From: Bifidobacterium santillanense
Lineage (GTDB): Bacteria > Actinomycetota > Actinomycetes > Actinomycetales > Bifidobacteriaceae
Assembly (NCBI RefSeq): GCF_018555385.1
Contig: NZ_JAFEJS010000003.1
Location: forward strand, 62,001-126,000
DNA length: 64,000 nucleotides
Reading direction: 5' to 3'
In this document: positions 28,345-38,642 of the stretch, piece by piece
Layout: each line of letters begins with the position of its first letter
Numbering within the stretch: the stretch's first letter is position 1
The notes under the pieces: model-generated
Told to the model about the DNA's origin: nothing
The model's input: the letters and a program-made list of their open reading frames with translations, nothing else
Databases searched by the model: none
Made by a program: the position numbers and the translations under genes

Positions 28345-29265
28345 ATGACGACGGTGACTCGGTTCGGGGCGTTTCTGCCGAAGGACACTGATGGGAACGT
28401 CGCGCAGCTGCACGGCATCGGTGTGTGGCGGTTCGGCGACACGTGGTACGCGTACGGCGAGAACAAGGTCAACGGCAACCTGTTCCAGGGCGTTGCCTGC
28501 TATACCACCAAGGACTTCGACGCATGGGAGAACCACGGCATCGTGCTCGACGTGCAGGAGGACGGCTCCGCGCTCGGCGCCGACCGCATCGGCGAACGCC
28601 CGAAGGTGCTGCACTGCCCGAAGACCGGCAAGTACGTGATGCTCATCCACGCCGAGACGCCCGGCTACGGCTACGCGCACATCGGCGTCGCCGTCGCCGA
28701 CGATCCGCTCGGACCCTTCGCGTTCCGGACCACGATCACGTGGCGCGGGTACCTCAGCCGCGACATCGGCGTCTTCCAGGACTCCGACGGTGCGGCCTAC
28801 GTGATGAGCGAGGACCGCGACCACGGCACGCACATCTACCGCCTGTCCGACGACTACCTGACCATCGTCGAGGACGTCGCCTGCGAACGCGCCACCGACT
28901 ACGAGTACGGCCTCGAATCGCCGACCATCGTCAAGAAGGACGGCCTCTACTACTGGTTCGGCTCCAAGCTCACCGGCTGGTCCACGAATGACAACATGTT
29001 CTCCACCGCCACGGATCTGCACGGCCCGTGGAGCGAGTGGCGGCTGTTCGCGCCGGCCGGGTCGCAGACCTTCGACTCGCAGGTCGACATCGTCGTTCCG
29101 CTCGGCGACGACCCGTACGACAGCGACGAGTTCCTGTTCATCGGCGACCGCTGGATGAAGGACGACCTCGGCGACTCCCCCATCGTCCAGCTGCCTATCG
29201 TCATCGGCGACGGCAAAGCGAGCATTGCGTGGGACGAGTCCTATGAGGGTTCGACGCACCGCTGA
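28345..29265 (+). CDS. GH43 glycosidase, exo-beta-1,3-galactanase-like (GH43_24 type)
   Basis: A 306-residue protein with a single five-bladed propeller and no signal peptide, so it acts inside the cell. The pattern FGDTWYAYGENK, then ERPKVLHCPKTGKYVMLIHAE and SRDIGVFQDSDGAAYVMSEDRD, matches GH43 subfamily 24 galactan beta-1,3-galactosidases, which release galactose from the backbone of type II arabinogalactan. The ATG has an AAAGGA ribosome-binding site; an upstream frame is not supported. It lies between the permease pair and the LacI gene of the same regulon, so I infer it cleaves the imported beta-1,3-galacto-oligosaccharide. The subfamily call is by motif memory and should be treated as likely, not proven. 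Confidence 0.8.
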   Translation: MTTVTRFGAFLPKDTDGNVAQLHGIGVWRFGDTWYAYGENKVNGNLFQGVACYTTKDFDAWENHGIVLDVQEDGSALGADRIGERPKVLHCPKTGKYVMLIHAETPGYGYAHIGVAVADDPLGPFAFRTTITWRGYLSRDIGVFQDSDGAAYVMSEDRDHGTHIYRLSDDYLTIVEDVACERATDYEYGLESPTIVKKDGLYYWFGSKLTGWSTNDNMFSTATDLHGPWSEWRLFAPAGSQTFDSQVDIVVPLGDDPYDSDEFLFIGDRWMKDDLGDSPIVQLPIVIGDGKASIAWDESYEGSTHR

Positions 29266-29440
29266 TCGGGCGGGCGTTTGCCGATTCCGCCGTTCCCCGA
29301 CCGCTGCGACAATCGGGTGAGGAACGGCCGGATGGCGGAATAAGTGGCTCGTGATGCCGAACCTGCTGTCGTGGGCATCAACTCGGGAGCCTGAGGGCTG
29401 TGCCTCAGTCATGAGTCGGGCTCGGCTCGGCATCTTGGAA
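29266..29440. terminator. Structured 3' region after the GH43 gene
   Basis: Between the GH43 stop and the palindrome at 29468, CCGCCGTTCC near 29290 can pair with GGAACGGC near 29320. Further on, GATGCCGA near 29352 pairs with TCGGCATC near 29427, enclosing a long loop with internal symmetry. These look like terminators for convergent genes. Confidence 0.5.
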
Positions 29441-29467
29441 CCTCATGTGAGGGTTTCTTGAGTATGA

Positions 29468-29644
29468 GGGGTACTTTCGGTCTGTTGCAGACGTCCATCT
29501 GCGTTATCAGGGGTACCTGCCACGGGTATCTGGCCCGTGAAACGGCTTGACCGCAACGGGGTAAAGCCGTTTCCGGGGCATGATACTTCGTTCAGGTACC
29601 CCTGATAAGCGAGATGGGTGTTCGCAATGGACCGAAAGTACCCC
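29468..29644. repeat. Large nested palindrome, copy 1
   Basis: Arms of 52 nt (29468-29519 and 29593-29644) pair with about nine mismatches, starting GGGGTACTTTCGG and including TATCAGGGGTACC. Inside them AAACGGCTT (29540-29548) and AAGCCGTTT (29564-29572) form a second stem. A related element with the same outer and inner motifs lies at 39809. It sits between the convergent GH43 and LacI genes. Confidence 0.8.
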
Positions 29645-29663
29645 TTGTAACGCAAATGGCCCG

Positions 29664-30692
29664 TTAGGCCGACTCGCGCTCGACGATCGAGGTGGGCAGC
29701 AGGCGCACGTAGTGGTCCTCGACCTGTTCGCCGCGCATCATCGCGAGCAGCAGCTCGGCCATCACCCGGCCGTGGCTGATCGAATCCTGCCTGACCGTGG
29801 TGAGTTTCGGGTTGGCCATGATCGCGAGCGGCGAATCGTCGAAGCCGGTGACCGCGATGTCCTCGGGTACGCGGTAGCCGAAACGCGTGAGCTGGTTGAT
29901 GACGCCCACCGCGATGTTGTCGTTGGCGCACACGAAACCGTTGATGTGGTCGAGCATCGGCTGGAACTCGACCGCGGCCATCTCGCCGCTGGTGATCTCC
30001 CAGTCGTCGGCGTAGTACACCTGTCGTTCGTCGAAGCGCTCCCCCATCGCCTGTTTGAAGCCCTCGAGGCGGTTCACCGAGGACGGCGAATACCCCGGGC
30101 CGCACACGTACACGAGGGCGTCGCGCCCCTTGTTGAGCAGGTATCGCGTGACGTTGCGCTGGCCGTCGGCGTTGGCGAAATCGACCGCCGGATACGGCAG
30201 GTCGCCGCGGTCGCTGATCTCGGAGCGCACGACCGGACGGTCGACACCGAGGAACGTGTTGGCGAGCGAGTCGTCGTTGCTCAGGGAGAACAGCAGGTAG
30301 CCGTCGGCGAAGTCGCTGCGCACGAGCTGCGCGATGCGCCTGGTGGAGTCCTCGGTGTTCGCGATCAGGGTGACCATCTGGTAGCCGGCGTCGCCGAGCG
30401 TCTGGTTCGCGCCGGCCATCGCCTCGCTGACGCTGGACTGCACGATTGTCTCGTTCGACTCGACCTGGATGATGAGCGCCACGGTCGACGTGCGCTGCTG
30501 CGCGAGCGAGCGTGCCGCCCTGTTCGGTGTGTACTTGAGCTCGTCGATGGCCGCGGCGATGCGGTCCGAGGCGTCCTGGGAGACGTGGTCGTTGCCGTTC
30601 AAGTAGCGGGAAACGGTGCCGTAGGATACGCCGGCCCGTTGCGCGACGTCGCGTATCGTGACCTTCTTCTGTGCCGTCTTCATGTACGTCAT
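29664..30692 (-). CDS. LacI-family repressor of the galacto-oligosaccharide ABC regulon
   Basis: A 342-residue regulator. The helix-turn-helix is TIRDVAQRAGVSYGTVSRYL and the effector domain starts VALIIQVESNETIVQ. I chose the ATG at 30692 because AAGGAG lies 9 bp upstream. It diverges from the binding-protein gene, and paired TGTGACCGGTTACA-type palindromes lie between them and in front of the permease operon. A local LacI protein controlling these sites is the simplest reading. Its ligand is probably a beta-galacto-oligosaccharide, judged from the GH43 neighbour. Confidence 0.9.
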   Translation of the reverse strand: MTYMKTAQKKVTIRDVAQRAGVSYGTVSRYLNGNDHVSQDASDRIAAAIDELKYTPNRAARSLAQQRTSTVALIIQVESNETIVQSSVSEAMAGANQTLGDAGYQMVTLIANTEDSTRRIAQLVRSDFADGYLLFSLSNDDSLANTFLGVDRPVVRSEISDRGDLPYPAVDFANADGQRNVTRYLLNKGRDALVYVCGPGYSPSSVNRLEGFKQAMGERFDERQVYYADDWEITSGEMAAVEFQPMLDHINGFVCANDNIAVGVINQLTRFGYRVPEDIAVTGFDDSPLAIMANPKLTTVRQDSISHGRVMAELLLAMMRGEQVEDHYVRLLPTSIVERESA

Positions 30693-30752
30693 CGTATTCA
30701 ACTCCTTGGCCGGATTCGCGCGTCGGTCGCGTCGTCGTCTGCGACACGCGGA

Positions 30753-30801
30753 TTGTGACCGGTTACAACCAGTGTATACTCAAGAAATGTAACCGGTCAC
30801 A
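30753..30801. promoter_or_regulatory. Binding-protein promoter with two LacI-type operators
   Basis: TTGTGA (30753-30758) and TATACT (30775-30780), 16 bp apart, form the rightward promoter. TGTGACCGGTTACA (30754-30767) overlaps the -35 box and TGTAACCGGTCACA (30788-30801) covers the start region. Centres are 34 bp apart, as at 26077/26110. Confidence 0.87.
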
Positions 30802-30856
30802 CGGAGTGTTGCGGGGCCGGCACGACAAAGCCTCAAGGAAGAGAAAGGCAGCAACA

Positions 30857-32197
30857 ATGAGCTTTTCGATGAAGAAGTCGGTGGCGCTGATCGGCGCCGC
30901 GGCCATGCTCGTCTCCGTCGCGGCATGCGGTTCGGACACCGCGTCGTCCAACGGCGGTTCCGGATCCGATGGCGGCAAGACCACCATCACCGTGTGGGGT
31001 TGGGACTCCACCCTGAAGGACGTGGCCAAGAAGTTCATGCAGGAGAACCCGAACATCACCGTCAAGGTGAACAACGTCGGCACCTCCGCGCAGACCCAGG
31101 TCGCGCTGAACAACGCCATCGCCGCCGGCAAGGGCGCCCCGGACGTCGCCCAGATGGAATACCACTCCGTCACCCAGTTCGCGCTCTCCGACGCGATCGA
31201 GGACCTCTCCAGCCGTACGAGCGGCTACGAGTCCTTCTACCAGGAGGGTACGTGGAAGGGCGTGCAGGTCAACGGCAAGACCTACGGCCTGCCGATCGAT
31301 TCCGGCCCGAACGCCCTGTTCTACAACAAGGAGGTCTTCGAGAAGGCCGGCATCACCGAGGCCCCGAAGACGTGGGACGAGTTCTACCAGGACGCCAAGA
31401 AGATCCACGCGCTGGGCGATGACTACTACATCACCTCCGACGCCGGCGACAACAGCCAGTCCACCACCTTCATGTCCCTGATCGCGCAGGCCGGCGGCTC
31501 GCCGTTCAAGGTCAGCGGCGAGAAGGTCTCCATCAACCTGACCAAGGACGAGGGCACCAAGAAGGTCGTCGACTACTGGCAGAAGATGCTGGATGAGGGC
31601 CTGATCAACACCAAGGTCACCTCGTGGTCCGACGAATGGAACAAGGGCCTCAACGACGGCACCATCGCCTCGCTGGTCATCGGCGCCTGGATGCCGAACA
31701 ACCTGCTCTCCGTCGCGCCCGATGCGGCCGGCAAGTTCCAGGTCGCCACGGTCCCGCAGTGGAACGAGGGCGACAACGTCAACTCCGAGAACGGCGGTTC
31801 CTCGCTCGTGATGCCGAAGGGCGGCGCCAACCAGGAGGCCGCGTGGAAGTTCATGGAGTACTGCTGCCACAACGAGGAGGGCATCAAGACCCGCGTCGAC
31901 GCCGGCGCCTTCCCGGCCGACAACGACACCCTGAAGTCCGACGACTTCCTCAAGGGCAACGACAAGCTCACCGCCTACTTCGGCGGTCAGGAGTACAACA
32001 AGGTGCTCGCCGAGGCCGCCGGCCAGAAGATCGGCGACTTCCAGTTCCTGCCTTTCTGGAGCCAGGTCCAGAACACCTTCGGCGATTACGCCGGCAAGGC
32101 CTACCGTGGTGAGGAGAAGCTCTCCAAGTCCATCGCCGACTTCCAGGACTCCCTCATCAAGTACGGCAAGGACCAGGGCTTCACCGTCGAGGAGTGA
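30857..32197 (+). CDS. Sugar ABC transporter substrate-binding lipoprotein
   Basis: A 446-residue family 1 extracellular solute-binding protein. It has a lipoprotein signal peptide (MSFSMKKSVALIGAAAMLVS) and lipobox VAAC, after which a Ser/Gly linker leads to the mature domain starting ITVWGWDSTLKDVAKKFM. It delivers an oligosaccharide to the permeases at 26171 and 27097, with which it shares operators. It is clearly paralogous to the binding protein at 47362 (shared DGTIASLVIGAWM/TGKIASLTIGAWM and FYNKEVFEKAGITEAPKTW segments). The ATG is preceded by AGAAAGG. Confidence 0.94.
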   Translation: MSFSMKKSVALIGAAAMLVSVAACGSDTASSNGGSGSDGGKTTITVWGWDSTLKDVAKKFMQENPNITVKVNNVGTSAQTQVALNNAIAAGKGAPDVAQMEYHSVTQFALSDAIEDLSSRTSGYESFYQEGTWKGVQVNGKTYGLPIDSGPNALFYNKEVFEKAGITEAPKTWDEFYQDAKKIHALGDDYYITSDAGDNSQSTTFMSLIAQAGGSPFKVSGEKVSINLTKDEGTKKVVDYWQKMLDEGLINTKVTSWSDEWNKGLNDGTIASLVIGAWMPNNLLSVAPDAAGKFQVATVPQWNEGDNVNSENGGSSLVMPKGGANQEAAWKFMEYCCHNEEGIKTRVDAGAFPADNDTLKSDDFLKGNDKLTAYFGGQEYNKVLAEAAGQKIGDFQFLPFWSQVQNTFGDYAGKAYRGEEKLSKSIADFQDSLIKYGKDQGFTVEE

Positions 32198-32648
32198 TCT
32201 CGCTCCCGATCGCTCGACCGGCCCGTATATCCGTATGGATGATGCCGCATGACGCGGGCCGGTCGGACCCGACCTCATCATGCGGCATCCGAACGACCGG
32301 GTTCGTCCGATCGCCCCGAACGGTTGTCTCGATCGTCTCGGCGATCGGTCCCGGTGACCGGTCGGCATCCGCATAACTGAACGGTCGTGCGGTCCTCGTG
32401 GCCACACGGCATCCGCAGACTTCCCTTGTATCTCCTCTCCATCAGGCCGGAGTCCCGCCTTCCGCGGGGCCCCGGCCCTCCTGTATGCGGGGGCAGTACC
32501 GGTCCGTGGACCTGAGGAAACGTCCGGGAGACATGGACGTTGGTCGCGTGGAGTCGGTGTGACGGCGAATGGAATCCTGTGTCCGGAGGTGCATGGGGTC
32601 GACTCAGGACACGGTTGGTTGCACCCCTGCGTCGAGGATCCCCGGTAA
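32198..32648. other. 450-bp gap with interleaved stems
   Basis: No gene is seen between the binding-protein stop and the convergent LacI gene. GACCGGCCCG (32216-32225) pairs with 32255-32264, and GATGCCGCATGA (32241-32252) pairs with 32278-32289. The two stems interleave, so they form either a pseudoknot or alternative terminators. Further short hairpins lie at 32435-32475 (GGCCGGAGTCCCG region). Confidence 0.5.
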
Positions 32649-33737
<1,089 letters not shown>

Positions 33738-33858
33738 CTTATCCTACCGCATGCGGGCATATCCCGGGGCCCCGCCGTTCCCTCACTCCCCCGCACGTCC
33801 GTTCCCGGCTGAGGGAGCGTGGACGCGAGTCTCGAGAACCCCTCCCCCGCACGCGCAT

Positions 33859-34257
33859 CCGTTCCTACGGCATCGGACGTTTGCGGGGTGCGGATTCCAT
33901 GAAAACACGGTCCAATACTGCAGGAACGGACGTTTGGAGGGGCGAATCAAACGGGAATACGTCCGATACTGCAGTATCGGACGTGTAGGAGGACGTGCTG
34001 GCCTGTTTGGCGTCCGATCCTATAGGAACAGACGTTTGAGGGTGCGAATTCGACGAGTTCGCGTCCGATACTGCGGTATCGGACGTTTGGAGGGGTGAAT
34101 TCGACGGGAAAACGTCCGATACCGTAGTATCGGACGACACGAGAACAGGCGGAGGGGCGTTTGCGCCCGGATACTGGGGAATCGGACGCAAATACGAGGA
34201 ATCGGACGCGAAAGGATCCGGGAAGGGGTTCTTTCACGTCCGATTCCTCAGTATCGG
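33859..34257. repeat. 51-bp-period palindrome array, locus 1
   Basis: Palindromes of the type CGTCCGAT-N-CTGCAG-N'-ATCGGACG have centres at 33867.5, 33920.5, 33971.5, 34022.5, 34073.5 and 34124.5, and degenerate ones follow near 34175, 34195 and 34248. Four consecutive intervals are exactly 51 bp and the first is 53. The base N covaries with N' and the six-base core alternates between CTGCAG, CTATAG and CTGCGG types. Spacers of about 27 bp vary, though several share GGAGGGG and GAATTCGACG. No coding potential is evident. Confidence 0.85.
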
Positions 34258-34356
34258 ATGGGCCGGTCGGTCGGAGGACCCGGCGGGCCTGGGGTTCCGG
34301 CGGGTTGGCGGGCCGGAGAGCCGGTCGGTTGGGTATCCGTCGGGCCGGAGGGCGAA

Positions 34357-34821
34357 TCAGGCGGCCAGGCCGTTGACGTCCTTGCCGAGGAGCGCGGCCT
34401 TGGCGATTGCCTTGCCGTACTTGGCGGAGCCGTCGGCGGAGTGCAGGTTGGCTTCGATGCCGGCGACGATCGGGATGACGCCGGTGATGGAGAACGGGGC
34501 GGTGTTGTTCGGGACGTACTTGCACAGGTGCACCATCACGCCGCAGGTCGCGACGTTGTCGAACGCGTAGGTGCGGGCGGTGTAGATGCCGCGCTCGTGG
34601 GAGTCGGTGGTGATGGCCGGGACCATGTCCCAGTAGGAGATGTCACGCAGGGAGTAGAAGACGTCGGGCACGAGGAACGTCATGATGAAGACGACCATGA
34701 ACGCGGTGGTGTTGGCGTTGACCAGGCCGAAGATGCCGCTGGGGACGACCATGAGCAGCACGGCGGAGACGGTGCCGCCGGTGAGCCGCCATGAACGGAA
34801 GCGGTTGAGCCGCATGATCAT
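34357..34821 (-). pseudogene. Truncated GPH-family sugar symporter
   Basis: A 154-codon open frame with membrane helices and the GPH (glycoside-pentoside-hexuronide) signature-like VFYSLRDISYWDMVPAITTD followed by SHERGIYTARTYAF. Complete GPH symporters have about 450-500 residues and 12 helices. Here the N-terminal ~100 residues and most of the C-terminal half are missing, and the end (GIEANLHSADGSAKYG) joins out of context. It diverges from the beta-galactosidase at 35014, the usual position of a lactose symporter gene, so a LacS-like gene has decayed. Its operator region is intact. Confidence 0.7.
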
Positions 34822-34844
34822 CCTTTGTCAATAAAGAGTAAAAT

Positions 34845-34955
34845 CGTAACTAAAGTATTTACCAATTTGTGCCTATCGACAGACGGCGGCTCTGTGATGT
34901 TTGCGTGAACTTGCGCAACGGCCCGCGTTGCACTACCGTTAGTAAATGATTTACT
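34845..34955. promoter_or_regulatory. Divergent regulatory region of the GH2 beta-galactosidase
   Basis: AGTAAATGATTTACT (34941-34955) is a perfect 15-bp palindrome 58 bp before the GH2 start. TAAAGTATTTACCAA at 34851-34865 is a second, imperfect site nearer the symporter remnant. Both resemble the operator in front of the LacI gene at 32649. Confidence 0.75.
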
Positions 34956-35013
34956 TCAGTCCGTGCCGACGAAGCGGTGGCATGGAAGGAACATGACAAG
35001 AAAGGCAGCAGCA

Positions 35014-38000
35014 ATGACCAGCTCCCAGAAGGCCGGACGCGTCGAGCGCTTCGACCCGGCATGGCTCGACGATCCCCGTACATTCGAGATCAACCGCATC
35101 CCCGCGCACTCCAGCCACAGGTTCTACGACCACGTTCCCTCCGGCGCGGACGAGACGAGCGACCTGAGGCAGAGCCTCGACGGCGAGTGGTTGGTCAGGG
35201 TCGTCGACCTCGCCGTCCTCGGCAAGGAGGCGCTCGCCGCTGACCCGGTCGCCGCGTTCGCCGCTGCCGCCGACGGCTTCGAGACCATCGACGTGCCCTC
35301 CACCCTCGAGACCCGCGGATTCCTGCCGCACAAGTACGTCAACCAGCAGTATCCGTGGTCCGGCCACGAGGCGCCGGTCGCCCCCGCCATCCCCGAACAC
35401 AACCACGTGGCCCTGTACCGCCGCGAGTTCACGGCCGACCCGAAGACCGCCGCCGCGCTCGCCGCCGGTCACACCGTCACCCTGACCTTCCACGGCGCGT
35501 CCACCGCGATCGCCGTGTGGCTCAACGGTGCGTTCGTCGGCTACTCCGAGGACTCCTTCACCCCCAGCGAGTTCGACGTCACCGCCGCCCTCAAGGGCGA
35601 AGGCACGAACACGCTCGACGTCGCCGTCTTCGAGTTCTCCTCCGCCAGCTGGCTCGAGGATCAGGACTTCTGGCGCATGCACGGCATCTTCCGCTCGGTC
35701 GAGCTCGCCGCGCATCCGGCCGCCCACATCGAGGACCTCAAGGTCGAATCCGACTACGACCACGTCACCGGCACCGGCCAGCTCGACGTCGTCGCATCCG
35801 TCGAGGGCGCCGAGCACGCCGCCGAGATCGAGGCGACCCTGACCGACGCCGCCGGAACCGCCGTGTGGAGCGAGACCCGGCCCGCTGCCGGCGCGACCGA
35901 CTGGAGCGCCCCGATCGAGCACGTCCGCCCGTGGAGCGCCGAGGAGCCGAACCTGTACACGCTCGCGTTCGTCGTGCGCGACGCCGCCGGCGCGGTCCTC
36001 GAGGTCGCGACCCAGCGCATCGGCTTCCGCCGCTTCACCATCGAGGACGGCATCATGCGCATCAACGGCAAGCGCGTGGTCTTCAAGGGCGTCAACCGCC
36101 ACGAGTTCGACGCGCGCGAGGGCCGTGCGGTGTCCGAAGCGGTCATGCTGCAGGATATCCGCGAGTTCAAGCGTCTCAACATCAACGCCGTGCGCACCTG
36201 CCACTACCCCAACCAGATCCGCTGGTACGAGCTGTGCGACGAGTACGGCATCTACGTGCTCGACGAGACCAACCTCGAGACCCACGGCAGCTGGACCGAC
36301 CCGGGCGACGTGTTCCAGCCCGCCCGTGCCATCCCCGGCAGCAAGGACGAGTGGCGCGCCGCGTGCCTCGACCGCACCGAGAGCATGCTGCGCCGCGACT
36401 ACAACCACGCGTCCGTCGTGATCTGGTCGCTCGGCAACGAGTCCTTCGGCGGCGACGTGTTCTACACGATGCGCGACTTCATCCATGCCAACGACCCGCA
36501 CCGCCCGGTGCACTACGAGGGAGTGTCCAACGACCCCGAGTTCGCCGTCGCCTCGGACATCGAGAGCCGCATGTACGCCAAGCCGGCCGAGATCGAGGAG
36601 CGCTACCTCGGCGACGACGCCGTCAAGCCGTACATCTCCTGCGAATACTCGCACTCGATGGGCAACTCCACCGGCGGCCTGCACCTGTACACCGCGCTCG
36701 AGAAGTACCCGAAGTACCAGGGCGGCTTCATCTGGGACTACGTCGACCAGGCCCTGTTCCAGAGGCTCGGCGACGGCACCGAGCGCCTCGCGTACGGCGG
36801 CGACTTCGATGACCGCCCGAACGACTACGAGTTCGCCGGCGACGGCATCGTCTTCGCCGACCGCACCCCCTCCCCCAAGGCGCAGGAGGTCAAGCAGCTG
36901 TACGCGAACGTGAAGCTGGTCCCGGACGAGTCCGGCGTGACGATCACGAACGACAACCTGTTCGTCTCCACGGCCAGCTACGTGTTCACCGCGCGCGTCC
37001 TCGTCGACGGCGTCGAGCGCTGGCACGCCGACTACCGCTTCGACGTCGCCGCCGGCGAGAAGTCGCGCGAGCCGATCGCCTTCCCGCGCGTCACCGATCT
37101 GGTGCCGCTGACCGGCCGCGCCGAGGTCACGTACGAGGTCGATCAGCGTCTCGCCGAGGCGACCGACTGGGCGCCGGCCGGCTACGAGCTCACATTCGGC
37201 CAGCACACGACGACCGTCTCGTTCGACGACGGCGCCCCTGCCGCCCCGGCTGCCGCCCCGGCTGTCGCCTCCGTCGCGACCATCGCCGAGGACGGCTTCA
37301 ACGCGGGGCTCCATACCGGCACCGACGAGGTGCTGCTGTCCAAGACGCAGGGCGGCATCGTCTCGTTCCGCCGCGGCGATCGCGAGATGGTCATCCGCCG
37401 CCCGGCCCTGACGACGTTCCGCGCCCTCGTCGACAACGACCGCGGCAACGGCTCCGGCTTCGACCGCGCCCAGTGGTTCGCCGCCGGCCGCTACGCCCGC
37501 GTCGTCGGCACGTCGGTCGAGAGGACCGCCGACGGCACCGGACTCGTCGCCCGCTACGACTACGAGCTGGCCGACGCGAAGCGCACGCCGGTCACGGTCT
37601 CGTACACGGTCGATACCGCGCTGCGCGTCCACCTGACCGTCGAGTACGCCGGCGAGGAGGACGCCCCGACCCTGCCCGCCTTCGGCCTCGAATGGATGCT
37701 GCACAAGGACTACGACCATCTGAGGTTCTACGGCCTCGGTCCCGAGGAGACCTACGCCGACCGTCTGCACGGCGCGAAGCTGGGTGTCTACTCGCGTACC
37801 GCGTCCGAGGACTTCGCGCCGTATCTGGTGCCGCAGGAGACCGGCAACCACGAGGGCGTGCGCTGGGCCGAGGTTACCGATATCGACGGCCACGGCATGC
37901 GCGTCACGGCCGCGCCGGGCGCCGCGCCGTTCGCCGCGCCGTTCGCCGCGAGCCTGCTGCCGTACAGCTCGTTGATGCTCGAGGAGGCCTGGCATCAGAA

Positions 38001-38154
38001 TGAGCTGCCGCCGGTCCGCCACACGTTCCTGCGCCTGCTTGCCGCCCAGATGGGCGTCGGCGGCGACGACACGTGGGGCGCCCCGGTCCACGACGAGTTC
38101 CAGCTGCCCGCCGACAGGACGCTGAAGCTCGACGTCACCCTCGAGCTCATCTGA
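35014..38154 (+). CDS. lacZ: Beta-galactosidase, LacZ type (GH2)
   Basis: A 1046-residue intracellular enzyme that hydrolyses lactose and related beta-galactosides. It has the LacZ five-domain length and order: jelly-roll sugar-binding domain, Ig-like domain, TIM barrel, second Ig-like domain, and a C-terminal beta-sandwich (Bgal_small_N) with FYGLGPEETYADR. The catalytic acid/base is E476 in WSLGNESFGG and the nucleophile E544 in YISCEYSHSMGN. No signal peptide is seen. The ATG at 35014 has AAGAAAGG upstream; another ATG at 34993 is possible. It is probably repressed through AGTAAATGATTTACT. Confidence 0.95.
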   Translation: MTSSQKAGRVERFDPAWLDDPRTFEINRIPAHSSHRFYDHVPSGADETSDLRQSLDGEWLVRVVDLAVLGKEALAADPVAAFAAAADGFETIDVPSTLETRGFLPHKYVNQQYPWSGHEAPVAPAIPEHNHVALYRREFTADPKTAAALAAGHTVTLTFHGASTAIAVWLNGAFVGYSEDSFTPSEFDVTAALKGEGTNTLDVAVFEFSSASWLEDQDFWRMHGIFRSVELAAHPAAHIEDLKVESDYDHVTGTGQLDVVASVEGAEHAAEIEATLTDAAGTAVWSETRPAAGATDWSAPIEHVRPWSAEEPNLYTLAFVVRDAAGAVLEVATQRIGFRRFTIEDGIMRINGKRVVFKGVNRHEFDAREGRAVSEAVMLQDIREFKRLNINAVRTCHYPNQIRWYELCDEYGIYVLDETNLETHGSWTDPGDVFQPARAIPGSKDEWRAACLDRTESMLRRDYNHASVVIWSLGNESFGGDVFYTMRDFIHANDPHRPVHYEGVSNDPEFAVASDIESRMYAKPAEIEERYLGDDAVKPYISCEYSHSMGNSTGGLHLYTALEKYPKYQGGFIWDYVDQALFQRLGDGTERLAYGGDFDDRPNDYEFAGDGIVFADRTPSPKAQEVKQLYANVKLVPDESGVTITNDNLFVSTASYVFTARVLVDGVERWHADYRFDVAAGEKSREPIAFPRVTDLVPLTGRAEVTYEVDQRLAEATDWAPAGYELTFGQHTTTVSFDDGAPAAPAAAPAVASVATIAEDGFNAGLHTGTDEVLLSKTQGGIVSFRRGDREMVIRRPALTTFRALVDNDRGNGSGFDRAQWFAAGRYARVVGTSVERTADGTGLVARYDYELADAKRTPVTVSYTVDTALRVHLTVEYAGEEDAPTLPAFGLEWMLHKDYDHLRFYGLGPEETYADRLHGAKLGVYSRTASEDFAPYLVPQETGNHEGVRWAEVTDIDGHGMRVTAAPGAAPFAAPFAASLLPYSSLMLEEAWHQNELPPVRHTFLRLLAAQMGVGGDDTWGAPVHDEFQLPADRTLKLDVTLELI

Positions 38155-38157
38155 GTC

Positions 38158-38245
38158 CCGAGCATCCCGAGCATCCCGAGCATCCCGGGACGTCTCGGGA
38201 TGCTCGGGTATCTCGGGACATCTCGGGACATCTCGAGATATCCCG
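38158..38245. repeat. Short CCCGAGCAT/TCTCGGGACA repeats after the GH2 gene
   Basis: Three near-tandem copies of CCCGAGCAT (from 38158) face an inverted CGGGATGCTCGGG, forming a terminator-like stem. Copies of TCTCGGGACA with a 10-bp period follow to about 38245. This is a terminator with slippage-prone repeats. Confidence 0.65.
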
Positions 38246-38442
38246 GGGAAAAGTGCCGCTGGGCGCCGCCAAGCGGTACATATTCTCGAGGTTCTCCCAT
38301 CCAGCGAGAGAAAGTACCGCTCACCACAACTCAGCGGTACATATTCTCGGGATGCGCCCAGCCCTCGAGAGAAGGTGCCGCATATCACATCTCAGCGGTA
38401 CATATTCTCGGGCATCGGGCCGATTCCGAGAATAGGTACCGC
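38246..38442. repeat. 61-bp-period hairpin array, locus 1
   Basis: Three hairpins built from GCGGTACATATTCTCGGG and its near-complement CCGAGAATAGGTACCGC start at 38273, 38334 and 38395, exactly 61 bp apart. The left half-sites CCGC at 38256, 38317, 38378 and 38439 are also exactly 61 bp apart. Stems are 16-18 bp. The second and third hairpins have 12-nt loops with different sequences, and a 13-nt linker ending CTCA joins successive units. A related array lies at 43734. Confidence 0.87.
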
Positions 38443-38554
38443 TGAAGGCCGTGAGTCGACGAGGGCGGCGACCGAAAGGGTAATCCCGAAGGCGGCGTCG
38501 CCCCGAAACGACTCGGCGCGGGACGGACGTCCCGGGACCTCAACGGCCGCGCAC

Positions 38555-38642
38555 CCCTCCCCGGCGTGAAGTGGTGCCGATTCCCGGTGCCAAAGACGTG
38601 AGCTTCCCGGAGTGAATCCCTCCCCGGCGTAGAGTGGTGCCG
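38555..38642. repeat. 63-bp direct repeat overlapping the VanZ-RDD start
   Basis: CCCTCCCCGGCGT, followed in both copies by a GTGGTGCCGAT segment, occurs at 38555 and again at 38618. The second copy runs into the start codon of the VanZ-RDD gene. The intervening TTCCCGG motifs at 38582 and 38604 are also direct repeats. Confidence 0.65.

Noticed and set aside
33859-34257. Calling the 51-bp arrays CRISPR
   Set aside because: The repeated units are true palindromes with covarying arms, the spacers are partly similar to one another, and no cas gene is nearby. CRISPR repeats are near-identical, unlike these.
34951-38388. A 1145-codon open frame opposite lacZ
   Set aside because: Same cause: high GC at third positions removes stops on the other strand. 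No recognisable motif, and it runs through non-coding repeats at its start.
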